Shown: piece after piece, positions 26,467-35,464 of the stretch
Position numbering within the stretch: position 1 is the first letter of the stretch
Layout of the letters: the number at the start of each line of letters is the position of its first letter
Origin: Maritimibacter sp.
GTDB lineage: Bacteria; Pseudomonadota; Alphaproteobacteria; Rhodobacterales; Rhodobacteraceae
Assembly (NCBI GenBank): GCA_011389895.1
Contig: JAABTN010000014.1
Coordinates: forward strand, 1-64,000
Length of the DNA: 64,000 bases
Reading direction: 5' to 3'
The notes under the pieces: generated by a model
What the model saw: the letters and a program-made list of their open reading frames with translations, nothing else
Database searches by the model: none
Told to the model about the DNA's origin: nothing
Program-made: the position numbers and the translations under genes

Positions 26467-27493
26467 GTCCACCACTGTCCTTGTCACCATACAGGCCGAT
26501 CCGCCCAAGCGGCTTGATAAGGCATTGGCGCGTGACGTTCCAGAGGAAGCCAACCTGTCGCGCTCGCGGTTGTCGCGTCTGATCGCCGAGGGCGCGGTGT
26601 CGCGGGGCGGGCGCCCGATGGTCGATCCGCGCGCCAAGGTGGCCGAGGGCGAAGTGTTGGAAATCGCCGTGCCCGAAGCGGCCGAGAGCCACATCGGGCC
26701 CGAGGAGATCGCGCTCGACATCCTGCATGAGGACCGTGACCTTGTCGTGGTGAACAAGCCGGCGGGGATGGTGGTGCACCCGGCCCCGGGCACGCCCACG
26801 GGCACGCTGGTGAACGCGCTTTTGGCCCATTGCGGGGCCGATTTGTCCGGGGTCGGCGGGGCGAAGCGGCCCGGGATCGTGCACCGGATCGACAAGGACA
26901 CCTCCGGCCTGCTGGTGGTTGCGAAAACGGATGCCGCCCACCATGGGCTGGCGACCCAGTTCGAGCGGCATTCGGTCGAACGCCATTACCGCGCGCTGGT
27001 CTACGGGGTGCCCGACCGTGCCGATCCGCGGCTCAAGGGGGTGCGGGGGGTGAGTTTCGAGCAGGGCGGGATTGTGAAGATCACCACCCAGCTTGCCCGC
27101 CACCGCACCGACCGGCAAAAACAGGCGGTGGTCTGGTCGAACGGGCGTCACGCGGTGACGCGGGCCCGGATCGAGGCGCAGTTTGGCACGCCCCCCGCCG
27201 TCGCGCTCATGGATTGCTGGCTGGAAACCGGGCGCACCCATCAGATCCGCGTGCACATGGCCCATGCCGGTCACGGGCTGATCGGTGATCCGACTTACGG
27301 GGGGCGGCGTAAACCTTCTGAAGCCGCGCTCGGGCCGGCTGCCGCCGCCGCGCTCAGGGCGTTTGACAGACAGGCCCTTCATGCGGCGACTTTGGGTTTT
27401 GAGCACCCCGTGACAAAGGAACAATTGCGCTTCGAGGCGCGTTTGCCAAATGACATGGCGGAGCTTGTTGAAACACTGCGCACAAGCACGTGA
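26465..27493 (+). CDS. rluD: RluD-family 23S rRNA pseudouridine synthase
   Basis: A 342-residue enzyme with an N-terminal S4 RNA-binding domain (about residues 15-75) and a pseudouridine synthase domain with the catalytic aspartate in RIDKDTSG near residue 143. LETGRTHQIRVHMAH near residue 258 is the other family hallmark. RluD modifies helix 69 of 23S rRNA; assignment to RluD rather than RluC is by overall length and the S4 domain. GGGAG lies 9 nt before the ATG. Confidence 0.92.
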   Translation: MSTTVLVTIQADPPKRLDKALARDVPEEANLSRSRLSRLIAEGAVSRGGRPMVDPRAKVAEGEVLEIAVPEAAESHIGPEEIALDILHEDRDLVVVNKPAGMVVHPAPGTPTGTLVNALLAHCGADLSGVGGAKRPGIVHRIDKDTSGLLVVAKTDAAHHGLATQFERHSVERHYRALVYGVPDRADPRLKGVRGVSFEQGGIVKITTQLARHRTDRQKQAVVWSNGRHAVTRARIEAQFGTPPAVALMDCWLETGRTHQIRVHMAHAGHGLIGDPTYGGRRKPSEAALGPAAAAALRAFDRQALHAATLGFEHPVTKEQLRFEARLPNDMAELVETLRTST

Positions 27494-27555
27494 GAGACCT
27501 GTCGCCACGACGGAATGCGGGCCATACTTCGTGAAAGCTTCAGGGGCACCTGGCC

Positions 27556-27585
27556 CTTGAAACGGAATTGGCCGCGCCCTAGATG
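27556..27585 (+). promoter_or_regulatory. Probable rpoH promoter, sigma-32/sigma-70 compatible
   Basis: CTTG (27556-27559) and CCTAGAT (27578-27584) are 18 bp apart, close to the alphaproteobacterial heat-shock pattern. The same bases also read as TTGAAA, 17 bp, TAGATG, an acceptable sigma-70 promoter. It lies 55 bp before the rpoH ATG. Autoregulation by RpoH is therefore possible. Confidence 0.5.
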
Positions 27586-27639
27586 AAATGTTAAGCCCCG
27601 CAACATTGCGGGCGCCGACAGTGGAGCAAAGCAGAGACG

Positions 27640-28536
27640 ATGAGCAATTATCAGAACTTGCCGGCCCCGACGCCGGAAGGCGGTTTGAACCGCTACTTGC
27701 AGGAAATCCGGCGTTTTCCGATGCTGGAGCCGGAACAGGAATACATGCTGGCCAAGAGCTGGGTGGATCATCAGGACACAGATGCCGCCCACCAGTTGGT
27801 CACCTCCCACCTGCGCCTTGCCGCGAAAATCGCCATGGGCTATCGCGGCTACGGCCTGCCACAAGCCGAGGTGATTTCCGAGGCGAACGTGGGCCTGATG
27901 CAGGCCGTGAAGCGGTTCGATCCCGAGAAGGGGTTCCGCCTTGCGACCTATGCGATGTGGTGGATCCGCGCCTCGATTCAGGAATACATCCTGCGCTCCT
28001 GGAGCCTCGTGAAGCTCGGGACGACATCGGCGCAAAAGAAGCTGTTTTTCAACCTGCGCAAGGCCAAGGCCCGGATCGGCGCGTTGGAGGATGGCGACCT
28101 GCGGCCCGAACATGTCGCCCGGATCGCGCATGACCTGAGCGTGACGGAAAAAGAGGTCATCTCGATGAACCGGCGCATGTCGGGCGGGGATGCGAGCCTG
28201 AATGCCACCGTGTCGAACGATGGCGAGGGCACGATGCAATGGCAGGATTGGCTCGAGGACGAAGGGGCTGACCAAGCGACGGATTACGAAGAACGCGACG
28301 AATTGACGATCCGCCGCGAAATGTTGGCCTCGGCCATGGATGTGCTGAACGATCGGGAGAAAGATATTCTCACCCAGCGTCGGCTGTCGGACGAAACCGT
28401 GACGTTGGAACAATTGTCCAGCCAGTATGATGTGAGCCGCGAACGCATTCGCCAGATCGAAGTGCGCGCCTTCGAGAAACTGCAAAAACGGATGCAGGAT
28501 CTGGCCGCCGAGAAGGGCATGGCCGAAGCGTCCTGA
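27640..28536 (+). CDS. rpoH: RNA polymerase heat-shock sigma factor RpoH (sigma-32)
   Basis: A 298-residue sigma factor. Region 2 has HLRLAAKIAMGYRGYG and FRLATYAMWWIRASIQEYILRSW. The RpoH box QKKLFFNLRK follows near residue 131. Region 4 ends with [17 protein letters not shown]. RpoH directs chaperone and protease genes, is degraded by FtsH (encoded at the window start), and Rhodobacterales often have a second RpoH for photooxidative stress. Which paralogue this is cannot be told from the sequence. A terminator follows 25 bp after the stop. Confidence 0.95.
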   Translation: MSNYQNLPAPTPEGGLNRYLQEIRRFPMLEPEQEYMLAKSWVDHQDTDAAHQLVTSHLRLAAKIAMGYRGYGLPQAEVISEANVGLMQAVKRFDPEKGFRLATYAMWWIRASIQEYILRSWSLVKLGTTSAQKKLFFNLRKAKARIGALEDGDLRPEHVARIAHDLSVTEKEVISMNRRMSGGDASLNATVSNDGEGTMQWQDWLEDEGADQATDYEERDELTIRREMLASAMDVLNDREKDILTQRRLSDETVTLEQLSSQYDVSRERIRQIEVRAFEKLQKRMQDLAAEKGMAEAS

Positions 28537-28560
28537 TAACGCTATCATTCGCGCAAAGAT

Positions 28561-28588
28561 CGCCCGGGTCCAATCCCCCGGGCGTTTC
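28561..28588 (+). terminator. Intrinsic terminator of rpoH
   Basis: CGCCCGGG (28561-28568) pairs perfectly with CCCGGGCG (28577-28584) around an 8-nt loop, followed by TTTCC. The short T run makes it moderate in strength. Confidence 0.7.
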
Positions 28589-28606
28589 CATGCAAAGGAG
28601 GATGAG

Positions 28607-29584
28607 ATGGCGTTTCGGTGGGGAATTCTTGGGGCCGCGGATTTTGCGCGCAACCACATGGGGCCGGCGATTCACGCGGCCGAAGGCAACGCGCTGGTCG
28701 CGCTGGCCACGTCGTCGGCGGACAAGGCCGAGCCCTTTGTGCAGATTGCGCCTGGGCTTGAGATTTTCGAAGATTACGAGGCACTTCTGGCTTGGGACGG
28801 GATCGACGCGGTCTATATCCCCTTGCCGAACCATCTTCATGTCGAATGGACGTTAAAAGCGCTTGCCGCCGGAAAACACGTGCTGTGTGAAAAGCCGATC
28901 GCGCTGCAAGCAGACCAGATCGACCGGATCATTGCGGCGCGTGACGACACCGGGCTGATGGCCGCTGAAGCCTTCATGATCACGCATCATCCGCAGTGGC
29001 ACAAGGTGCGCGATCTTTTGGGCGAGGGGGCCATAGGCAACTTGTCGCATGTCGATGTCGCCTTCAGCTTCAACAACCCGGACATGACCAACATCCGTAA
29101 CCGGCCCGAAACCGGGGGTGGCGGCATTCCCGATATCGGGGTCTATGCCTATGGCTCGGTGCGGTTTGCGACCGGGGCGGAGCCTGTTAACCTGACCTCG
29201 CGCGTGCGGCTGGAAAACGGGGTTGACACGTTTGCGCAGGTGGTGGGCCAGATGGAAGGCCCGCTGGGCCGGTTCACCTATTCAGGGATCACGTCGACCC
29301 GGCTGGCCAATCGTCAGGACGTGGTGTTCCAGGGGGACGAGGGCACCATTTCGCTCCACGCGCCGTTCAACGCCAATGTCTTTGGCGAGGCGCAGGTGCA
29401 TCTCAGGCGCGGGGACGAGAGCACGATCTATCGCTATCCCGGGGTGAACCAATACGTGTTGCAGGTCGAGGCGTTCTCGCGCGCGGCGCGCGACGGTGCG
29501 CCCTATGACTGCCCGCTGGAATTCAGCCGGGGAACGCAGGGGATGATGGACCTTGTGCTCTCCGGGGCGAATGAAATCGCCTGA
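28607..29584 (+). CDS. Gfo/Idh/MocA family oxidoreductase
   Basis: A 325-residue NAD(P)-dependent oxidoreductase. The Rossmann glycine motif GILGAADFARN is at residues 6-16, and the family signature GKHVLCEKPIAL is near residue 88. The C-terminal half carries the substrate domain with GGGIPDIGVYAYG near residue 168. Members act on sugars, inositols or biliverdin; the substrate cannot be told. AAAGGAGG lies 7 nt before the start. It is single, between rpoH and a DUF4389 gene, giving no pathway hint. Confidence 0.9.
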   Translation: MAFRWGILGAADFARNHMGPAIHAAEGNALVALATSSADKAEPFVQIAPGLEIFEDYEALLAWDGIDAVYIPLPNHLHVEWTLKALAAGKHVLCEKPIALQADQIDRIIAARDDTGLMAAEAFMITHHPQWHKVRDLLGEGAIGNLSHVDVAFSFNNPDMTNIRNRPETGGGGIPDIGVYAYGSVRFATGAEPVNLTSRVRLENGVDTFAQVVGQMEGPLGRFTYSGITSTRLANRQDVVFQGDEGTISLHAPFNANVFGEAQVHLRRGDESTIYRYPGVNQYVLQVEAFSRAARDGAPYDCPLEFSRGTQGMMDLVLSGANEIA

Positions 29585-29647
29585 CCCTCTTTCAATAAGG
29601 CGCTTTGGCGCTACATTCTGGTGCACAGATCAAGTCAGGGGATGATC

Positions 29648-29968
29648 ATGGCGAGGAAAGACGACGAGGAACCAGTGGTTCTGAACGAGCCGACCGATGG
29701 GTCGGAGGATGACATGGAGGACCAGAACATCTGGTTGCGCGGGCTTTGGATGTTGGTGTTCATCGCGCTCATGTGGGTGGCGCGGGGCATCATGATCGTG
29801 GCTGCCGTGATCCAGTTTTTCTGGATGCTGTTCGCCTCGGCCAGAAACCCGCATGTCGCGGCCTTTGGCGAGGATCTGGGGGACTGGATGGCGCGGGCCA
29901 CGATCTATGTCACGGGCGCGACCGAGGATCGGCCGTTTCCCTTTGATCGCTGGGGCATCCCGGACTGA
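29648..29968 (+). CDS. DUF4389 domain membrane protein
   Basis: A 106-residue protein with an acidic N-terminus (KDDEEP, EDDMEDQN) and a hydrophobic stretch of about 35 residues that could form two close helices (LWMLVFIALMWVARGIMIV onward). It resembles DUF4389 proteins, some fused to lipase-like domains. The ATG at 29648 has AGGGG 7 nt upstream; a second ATG lies 6 bp earlier. Function unknown. Confidence 0.75.
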   Translation: MARKDDEEPVVLNEPTDGSEDDMEDQNIWLRGLWMLVFIALMWVARGIMIVAAVIQFFWMLFASARNPHVAAFGEDLGDWMARATIYVTGATEDRPFPFDRWGIPD

Positions 29969-30024
29969 TATCCGCACCGGGTGACGGATCATCTGTCGAG
30001 CCGGGGTTTGATGGGAGTAGACCA

Positions 30025-30294
30025 ATGGCCGGAGGATGGAGCCGCGATGGCGCGGTGAACGAACAGATCGAGGCGAGTGTCGCGGACGAATTGGCGCGGC
30101 TGCGCGCGCGCAAAGCGCCCGTGGGCGAAAGCCTGACCCGCTGCGCCGAATGTGATGAGCCGATCCCGACCGCCCGCCGCGAAGCCCTGCCGGGGGTCAA
30201 GATCTGCATTGACTGCCAGCAGGAGCGTGACACGGCGTTCCGCGCGCGCCCCGGATTCAACCGGCGTGGGTCGAAAGACAGCCAGTTGAAATGA
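30025..30294 (+). CDS. DksA/TraR-family C4 zinc-finger protein (YbiI-like)
   Basis: An 89-residue short DksA relative with a four-cysteine finger: CAEC near residues 40-43 and CIDC near 61-64. It lacks the long coiled coil with the DxxDxA tip by which DksA reaches into RNA polymerase, so it is nearer to YbiI/TraR. The Arg-rich C-terminus suggests nucleic acid or polymerase contact. A second, longer DksA-like gene lies at 62.1 kb. Confidence 0.85.
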   Translation: MAGGWSRDGAVNEQIEASVADELARLRARKAPVGESLTRCAECDEPIPTARREALPGVKICIDCQQERDTAFRARPGFNRRGSKDSQLK

Positions 30295-30325
30295 AAAGGC
30301 CGGGCTGTGGCGCCCGACCTTCGAT
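30295..30325. terminator. Bidirectional terminator between convergent genes
   Basis: AAGG-C-CGGGC (30296-30305) pairs with GCCCG-A-CCTT (30312-30321) around a 6-nt loop with one mismatch. The A-rich 5' flank and TTC 3' flank allow action on both strands, between the YbiI-like gene and the M3 peptidase. Confidence 0.55.
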
Positions 30326-32166
30326 CATGCTTCCATCGCCTCAAGTTCGTCGATGAAGCCCGAGATCATCGACAGGCCCTTGTCCCAGAATTTTGGGTCC
30401 GAGGCGTCGAGACCGAAGGGTTTCAGGAGTTCCGAGTGGTGCTTTGACCCGCCCGCGCGCAGCATCTCGAAATACTTCTCTTGGAAGTCCGGATCGCCTT
30501 CTTCGTAGACCGCGTAGAGCGCGTTCACCAGACCGTCGCCAAAGGCATAGGCATAGACGTAGAACGGCGAATGCACGAAGTGCGGGATGTAGGACCAGAA
30601 GGTTTCATACCCGTCCATGAAGGTGAACGCGGGGCCAAGGCTTTCGCCCTGAACGCTCATCCAAAGTTCGTTGATCTGGCTCACGGTAAGCTCGCCTTGG
30701 CTGCGCCGGGCGTCGTGCAATTTGCATTCGAAATCGTAGAACGCAATCTGGCGCACGACCGTGTTGATCATGTCCTCGACCTTGCCCGCCAGCAGCACCT
30801 TCTTCTGGGCCGCATCCGGCGCTTCGGCCAGCAGTTTGCGAAAGGTGAGCATTTCACCGAACACCGAGGCGGTTTCCGCGAGCGTCAAGGGCGTGTCCGC
30901 CAAAAGCTCGCCCTGATCAGCGGCCAGAACCTGATGCACGCCGTGACCCAACTCATGCGCCAGCGTCATCACGTCACGCGGTTTGCCGAGGTAGTTCAAC
31001 ATGACATAGGGGTGCGCGTCGGTCACGGTCGGGTGGGCGAAGGCCCCGGGGGCCTTGCCGGGCTTCACGCCCGCGTCGATCCAGCCCTTGTCGAAAAACG
31101 GTTCCGCGATCTCGGCCATGCGCGGGTCAAAGCCTGCGTAGGCGTCCATCACCATCTTGCGCGCAAGCGGCCAGTCGATGACGCGCTCTTCGTCCATGGG
31201 CAGCGGCGCGTTGCGATCCCAGACCTCCATCGTGTCGAGCCCGAGCCATTTCTTCTTCAGAGCGTAGTAGCGGTGTGACAGCTTGGGGTAGGCCTCGACC
31301 ACGGCATTACGCAGCGCCTCGACCACTTCGGGTTCGACGTGGTTTGCGAGGTGGCGCCCGGTCTGGGGCGTCGGCATCCCGCGCCAGCGATCCTCGATCT
31401 CTTTGTCCTTGGCGAGCGTGTTATGAACACGGGCGAACAGCCGGATGTTTTCGCCAAAGACCCGCGCCAGTTCCCGCGCCCCGGCTTCGCGCTTCCCGCG
31501 GTCTTGGTCCGAGAGCAGGTTCAGCGTGGCCTCAAGGCTCATCTCGTCCATGCCTTCGGGCTGGAAAGTAAGACCGGCCATGGTTTCATCGAAGAGCTTG
31601 TTCCATGCCGCCGCCCCGACCGCGCTTTGATCATGGAGGAATTTTTCAAGCTCATCGGACAGTTGGTAAGGGCGCATCGCGCGCAGGCGTTCGAACACCG
31701 GTTTGTAGCGGGCCAAATCCGTGTCCTGATCGAACAGCCCGTCAAGCTGGTCGTCCGGAATGCGGTTAATCTCAAGCGAAAAGAACACAAGCGGGGTGGT
31801 GCTGTCGGTAACCTTTTCCTGACAATTCTGAAGAAATTGCGCGCGGTCGCCGTCGGTGGTGTTCTGGTAATACCGCAGACCGGCAAAGGACATCAGGCGG
31901 CCCGCCGTGAGATTGATTTTCTCGTAGGACTTGAGGCAGGCGAGCATGCCTTTGGCGTCCAGATCGGCCAGTTTGCCTTCATAGGTCGCGGCGAAATCCG
32001 CGCAGGCCTTGTCCAAGGCTTCAAGGTCGGCGGCCACCTCGGGCGCGTCCGGCGCGGTGTAGAGATCGGTAAGATCCCAATCCGGCAGCGCCCCGAACCC
32101 ATCGCCGTTCCCCGCAGCTTCGGTCGCGGCATCTTTGGTCGGGGCGGTCTGTAGGGGTGTGCGCAT
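30325..32166 (-). CDS. pepF: M3 family oligoendopeptidase F
   Basis: A 613-residue cytoplasmic zinc metallopeptidase that cleaves short peptides. The catalytic motif is in ALAHELGHGVHQ (HELGH near residues 403-407), with the third ligand expected in the TASVFGEM segment about 28 residues later. The N-terminal half is the all-helical oligopeptidase domain. The ATG at 32166 has AGGAGAG upstream; an in-frame ATG 57 bp earlier lacks a site. Likely roles are recycling of peptides, including signal-peptide fragments. Confidence 0.93.
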   Translation of the reverse strand: MRTPLQTAPTKDAATEAAGNGDGFGALPDWDLTDLYTAPDAPEVAADLEALDKACADFAATYEGKLADLDAKGMLACLKSYEKINLTAGRLMSFAGLRYYQNTTDGDRAQFLQNCQEKVTDSTTPLVFFSLEINRIPDDQLDGLFDQDTDLARYKPVFERLRAMRPYQLSDELEKFLHDQSAVGAAAWNKLFDETMAGLTFQPEGMDEMSLEATLNLLSDQDRGKREAGARELARVFGENIRLFARVHNTLAKDKEIEDRWRGMPTPQTGRHLANHVEPEVVEALRNAVVEAYPKLSHRYYALKKKWLGLDTMEVWDRNAPLPMDEERVIDWPLARKMVMDAYAGFDPRMAEIAEPFFDKGWIDAGVKPGKAPGAFAHPTVTDAHPYVMLNYLGKPRDVMTLAHELGHGVHQVLAADQGELLADTPLTLAETASVFGEMLTFRKLLAEAPDAAQKKVLLAGKVEDMINTVVRQIAFYDFECKLHDARRSQGELTVSQINELWMSVQGESLGPAFTFMDGYETFWSYIPHFVHSPFYVYAYAFGDGLVNALYAVYEEGDPDFQEKYFEMLRAGGSKHHSELLKPFGLDASDPKFWDKGLSMISGFIDELEAMEA

Positions 32167-32448
32167 GGTCTCTCCTGTCGGCTCAAGGTTTCCCCAGACA
32201 TAGGCAAGGGCAGGGCGGGCCACAACACCCGGGTGCCGTTAACGATTCAGTTCTGAAATGTGGCGGATCGTCCCGGCGAGAGAAACAATGCGCGGGGGTG
32301 CAAGGCATTGCGCCCCAAGATGACGTCAATGGGCGTCAAATTCCCCGAAATCGCCCCAATTTGGACACCCTTTTTGTGTCTGTGAGCTGTGAGAGAGTCC
32401 GTAAACGGACGATGTGGGTCATGCGTCAAGGACGCGGGAGTTGGGTCG

Positions 32449-34161
32449 ATGAAGACACGCCTCGATAGCCAGATGGAACCGAAAATGCGCGCAGCGACCA
32501 AGCCGCGGCGCAGGTTTTGGCGCGATGAAAGCGGGTCTTTCATCATCTTCGGCCTCGCGATCTTCCTGTTGATGGTCTTTGCGGGCGGTCTGGGTGTCGA
32601 CGTGATGCGATACGAGGCACACCGCACGAAGGTGCAGAACACGCTCGATCGTGCGATCCTTGCCGCCGCCGCGCTTGATCAAACGCTGCAACCGGATGCG
32701 GTCGTGCTGGATTACTTTGCCAAGGCAGGGCTCGGGCACCTGATCACGTCTGAGGACATCGACTGGGTCGCGACCGATACCGAGCGTCGGGTCGAAGCCT
32801 CGCTCGACCTGAAGATGGGCACCACTTTCCTGCGGATGGGCAACTATCATTCGCTGCGCTTTCCCGCCGCCGGGGCAGCGGAGGAAGCCGCGTCGCTGTC
32901 GGAAGTGTCACTGGTGCTCGACGTTTCGGGGTCGATGGGCTGGGACAGCCACTCTGGCAGGTCGAAACTTTACGAGTTGAAGCGCGCCGCCAAGCAATTC
33001 GTGAACATGATGCTGTGCAACCCCGAAGGTTCGGAAGAGCCCGGGTTTGATTGGACCGACCTTCCCAACGAAGCCGATTGCACCGTGGACGAGGACAAGA
33101 TTTCGATCAATGTCGTCCCGTATTCCGAGCAAGTGCTGCTGGGTGAGACGCTTTTGACCCGGATGAACGCGACGTCGGAGCATACCGAAAGCTCCTGCGT
33201 GACCTTCCAGAATGCGGAGTTTTCCACTGTCGCGGTGAATGCCGATCCGGCTTTTGAGCACGAGCGTCTGAAACGCACCGGGCATTTCGACCCGCATGGC
33301 AATCGCAACAACAACCCGCGCGACTATAATGCGCCGTGCCTGGACGACGATTGGCGCGAAGTGACCTTTCTCGAAGACGATCTCGGGGATCTTTTTGACG
33401 TGATCGAGGATCTTCGTGCGTCGGGCAACACGTCGATCGATCTCGGGATGAAGTGGGGGGCGGCCCTGCTGGACGAGTCGCTCAAGCGTGTGGCGGAAGA
33501 CATGATCGCGGACGGTGAAATCACCAACGCGTTCGAAGACCGCCCGTTTGCCTATGACAAGCGCGGCATCAAGAAAGTCATCGTGTTGATGACGGACGGT
33601 GAGAATACCAGTCAGGATTACCTGCACGACGCCTATCGCAGCGGACCGTCGGGGGTTTATGTCAACAACAACAATGGCCGTGTGTCGATATATGACGCAG
33701 AGGACGATTCCTATTACTGGCCCTGGGATGGAAGCTGGAATGACCATGCCTATGGGGACGGTGACACCGAGGAATGTGGTTGGCAGGGGTCCTGGTGGAC
33801 GGGCTGGCGCTGGGTCTGCACCACGGTCGAAGGCGATGGTGCAACCGAGCTGAGCTTTCCCGAACTGTGGGAAGAATTCACGATCGCTTGGTATGAGCAG
33901 TGGAATTTCACCGGCAATGCCGCGAGCGATTTCGGCTACCACCAGAAGAACACCAACCTCAACGCGATCTGCACGGCGGCAAAGGCCGAAGACGTGATGG
34001 TCTTCACCATCGGTCTCGAGGTGCCCGACGGCACCCAAGATACGATCATGCGCAATTGCGCCACATTCCCCTCTTACTACTACGATGTGGAAGGGCTGGA
34101 CATCCAGAACGCCTTTGCCTCGATCGCACGAGAGATTTCAAAACTAAGACTGGTCAACTGA
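32449..34161 (+). CDS. TadG-like pilus assembly protein with VWA domain
   Basis: A 570-residue protein with a basic N-terminus, the Tad-type motif RRFWRDESGSF, and one membrane helix (about residues 27-48). The large extracytoplasmic part is a von Willebrand A domain: the metal-site DVSGSM is at residues 158-163 and LMTDGENT near 382. A segment around 420-460 is unusually rich in Trp, Tyr and Asp. Such TadG proteins work with Flp/Tad pili in adhesion. It is first of three TadE/G-type genes; the next starts 2 bp after its stop. Confidence 0.87.
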   Translation: MKTRLDSQMEPKMRAATKPRRRFWRDESGSFIIFGLAIFLLMVFAGGLGVDVMRYEAHRTKVQNTLDRAILAAAALDQTLQPDAVVLDYFAKAGLGHLITSEDIDWVATDTERRVEASLDLKMGTTFLRMGNYHSLRFPAAGAAEEAASLSEVSLVLDVSGSMGWDSHSGRSKLYELKRAAKQFVNMMLCNPEGSEEPGFDWTDLPNEADCTVDEDKISINVVPYSEQVLLGETLLTRMNATSEHTESSCVTFQNAEFSTVAVNADPAFEHERLKRTGHFDPHGNRNNNPRDYNAPCLDDDWREVTFLEDDLGDLFDVIEDLRASGNTSIDLGMKWGAALLDESLKRVAEDMIADGEITNAFEDRPFAYDKRGIKKVIVLMTDGENTSQDYLHDAYRSGPSGVYVNNNNGRVSIYDAEDDSYYWPWDGSWNDHAYGDGDTEECGWQGSWWTGWRWVCTTVEGDGATELSFPELWEEFTIAWYEQWNFTGNAASDFGYHQKNTNLNAICTAAKAEDVMVFTIGLEVPDGTQDTIMRNCATFPSYYYDVEGLDIQNAFASIAREISKLRLVN

Positions 34162-34162
34162 C

Positions 34163-34708
34163 ATGGCATTCGGGGCAGGCAAAACAATAAAAAAATTCTG
34201 GCAGGCGCTTCGACGGGACGAGGGCAACGCGACGATTGAATTCGTCATCCTCTTCCCCGCGATCATGACGCTGTTTCTGTCGTCTTTCGAAGTCTCGGTG
34301 ATGCTCTTGCGGTCCGTTCTGCTCGAGAAATCATTGGACACGACGGTGCGCGAGCTGCGGCTGGGGATTTTTGACCCGGCAACGGCGGAAGATTTGAAGC
34401 AGACGCTGTGTGATCGTGCGCCGATCCTGCCGGCCTGTTCGGAGACCATGAAGGTTGAATTGGTGGTTGTGCCCACGCATTCGTGGGATCTGCCGTCGGG
34501 TAACATCAAATGTGTTGACCGGAACGCCAACATCAACCCCGCGACCACCGTCAATTTCGGCATCGCCAACGACCTTATGGTCGTGCGGGCCTGTGCCAAA
34601 GTGGACCCGTTCTTCGCCACGACGCCATGGGTCATCGACCTTCTGCCGCTGGACAGCTCGGGCGAATACGCGGTGGTGGCCGCGTCGACCTTTGTGAATG
34701 AACCGTGA
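34163..34708 (+). CDS. TadE-family pseudopilin-like protein
   Basis: A 181-residue protein with RRDEGNATIEFVILFPAI near residues 17-34, the conserved glutamate-containing prepilin-like motif of TadE, and one membrane helix. The remainder is periplasmic with four cysteines that may form disulfides. It begins 2 bp after the VWA gene and is followed 7 bp later by another TadE-like gene, so all three are co-transcribed. Confidence 0.85.
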   Translation: MAFGAGKTIKKFWQALRRDEGNATIEFVILFPAIMTLFLSSFEVSVMLLRSVLLEKSLDTTVRELRLGIFDPATAEDLKQTLCDRAPILPACSETMKVELVVVPTHSWDLPSGNIKCVDRNANINPATTVNFGIANDLMVVRACAKVDPFFATTPWVIDLLPLDSSGEYAVVAASTFVNEP

Positions 34709-34715
34709 GGGTGTG

Positions 34716-35363
34716 ATGCGCTTTGTTCCCTTGACCATCCGCTACGCGTTGCGCCGGTTTTGCCGCGACGAAAGTGCATCGCTGTCGGTCGAGCTGGTCT
34801 TGATCCTGCCGCTTCTTTTGTGGGGGTTTCTCACCGTCATCACCGTGTTCGACGTGTTTCGTGCCCGCAATCTCGCGCTGAAAGCGAATTACGCCATCTC
34901 CGACCTGCTGTCGCGCGAGGTGATGTCGATCGACAGCGCCTATCTCGCCGGTGTGGACAAGATTTTCTCCTACCTCACCCAAGGCGGTGACAACACATGG
35001 GTGCGCGTCACGCAGGTGGTTTGCACGCGTGATTGCACCTCGAACCAGAACCGGGTGATGGAGGTCGATTTCTCGCGCGCGACGGAAGGGCAGACGTCGT
35101 TGTCGACCACACAAATGCGCAATACGATCCAGCAACACATCCCGCTGTTGCCTTCGGGGCAATGGGCCATCGTGGTCGAGACCAGCGTGGATTATGAGCC
35201 CCCGTTCCTGCCGCCGCTCGATATCCTGTTCAAAAGACCGGATGGCACGGACAAGGAAATCAACTGGGGCTACACGAAGAAGAACACCTTCGTCGATATC
35301 GTGGTGACCGAACCGCGCTTCGGGCCGAAACTTTGCTGGACCGGGCAAAACGGCTGTGACTGA
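34716..35363 (+). CDS. Second TadE-family pseudopilin-like protein
   Basis: A 215-residue protein with RRFCRDESASLSVELVLILP near residues 13-32, the TadE motif again, and one membrane helix. The periplasmic part has a Cys pair VCTRDC and a C-terminal CWTGQNGC. The ATG at 34716 has GAGGG upstream; the in-frame ATG at 34698 lies inside the preceding gene. A hairpin overlaps its stop codon. None of the rest of the Tad apparatus (flp, cpaB-F, tadB/C) is in the window. Confidence 0.83.
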   Translation: MRFVPLTIRYALRRFCRDESASLSVELVLILPLLLWGFLTVITVFDVFRARNLALKANYAISDLLSREVMSIDSAYLAGVDKIFSYLTQGGDNTWVRVTQVVCTRDCTSNQNRVMEVDFSRATEGQTSLSTTQMRNTIQQHIPLLPSGQWAIVVETSVDYEPPFLPPLDILFKRPDGTDKEINWGYTKKNTFVDIVVTEPRFGPKLCWTGQNGCD

Positions 35364-35389
35364 GACCTGTTCCTGATTGCACAGGTCTT
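35363..35389 (+). terminator. Hairpin at the end of the TadE/G operon
   Basis: AGACCTGT (35363-35370) pairs perfectly with ACAGGTCT (35381-35388) around a 10-nt loop and begins on the last base of the stop codon. Only two T residues follow, so it is a weak intrinsic terminator or an mRNA 3'-end stabiliser. Confidence 0.5.
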
Positions 35390-35464
35390 GCGCCATTCGG
35401 AGATTTCTGAGCGATTGAAGCGGGGCGGGTGAGGGCCTATTTTGAGTGGCGAAAGGAGACGCTC

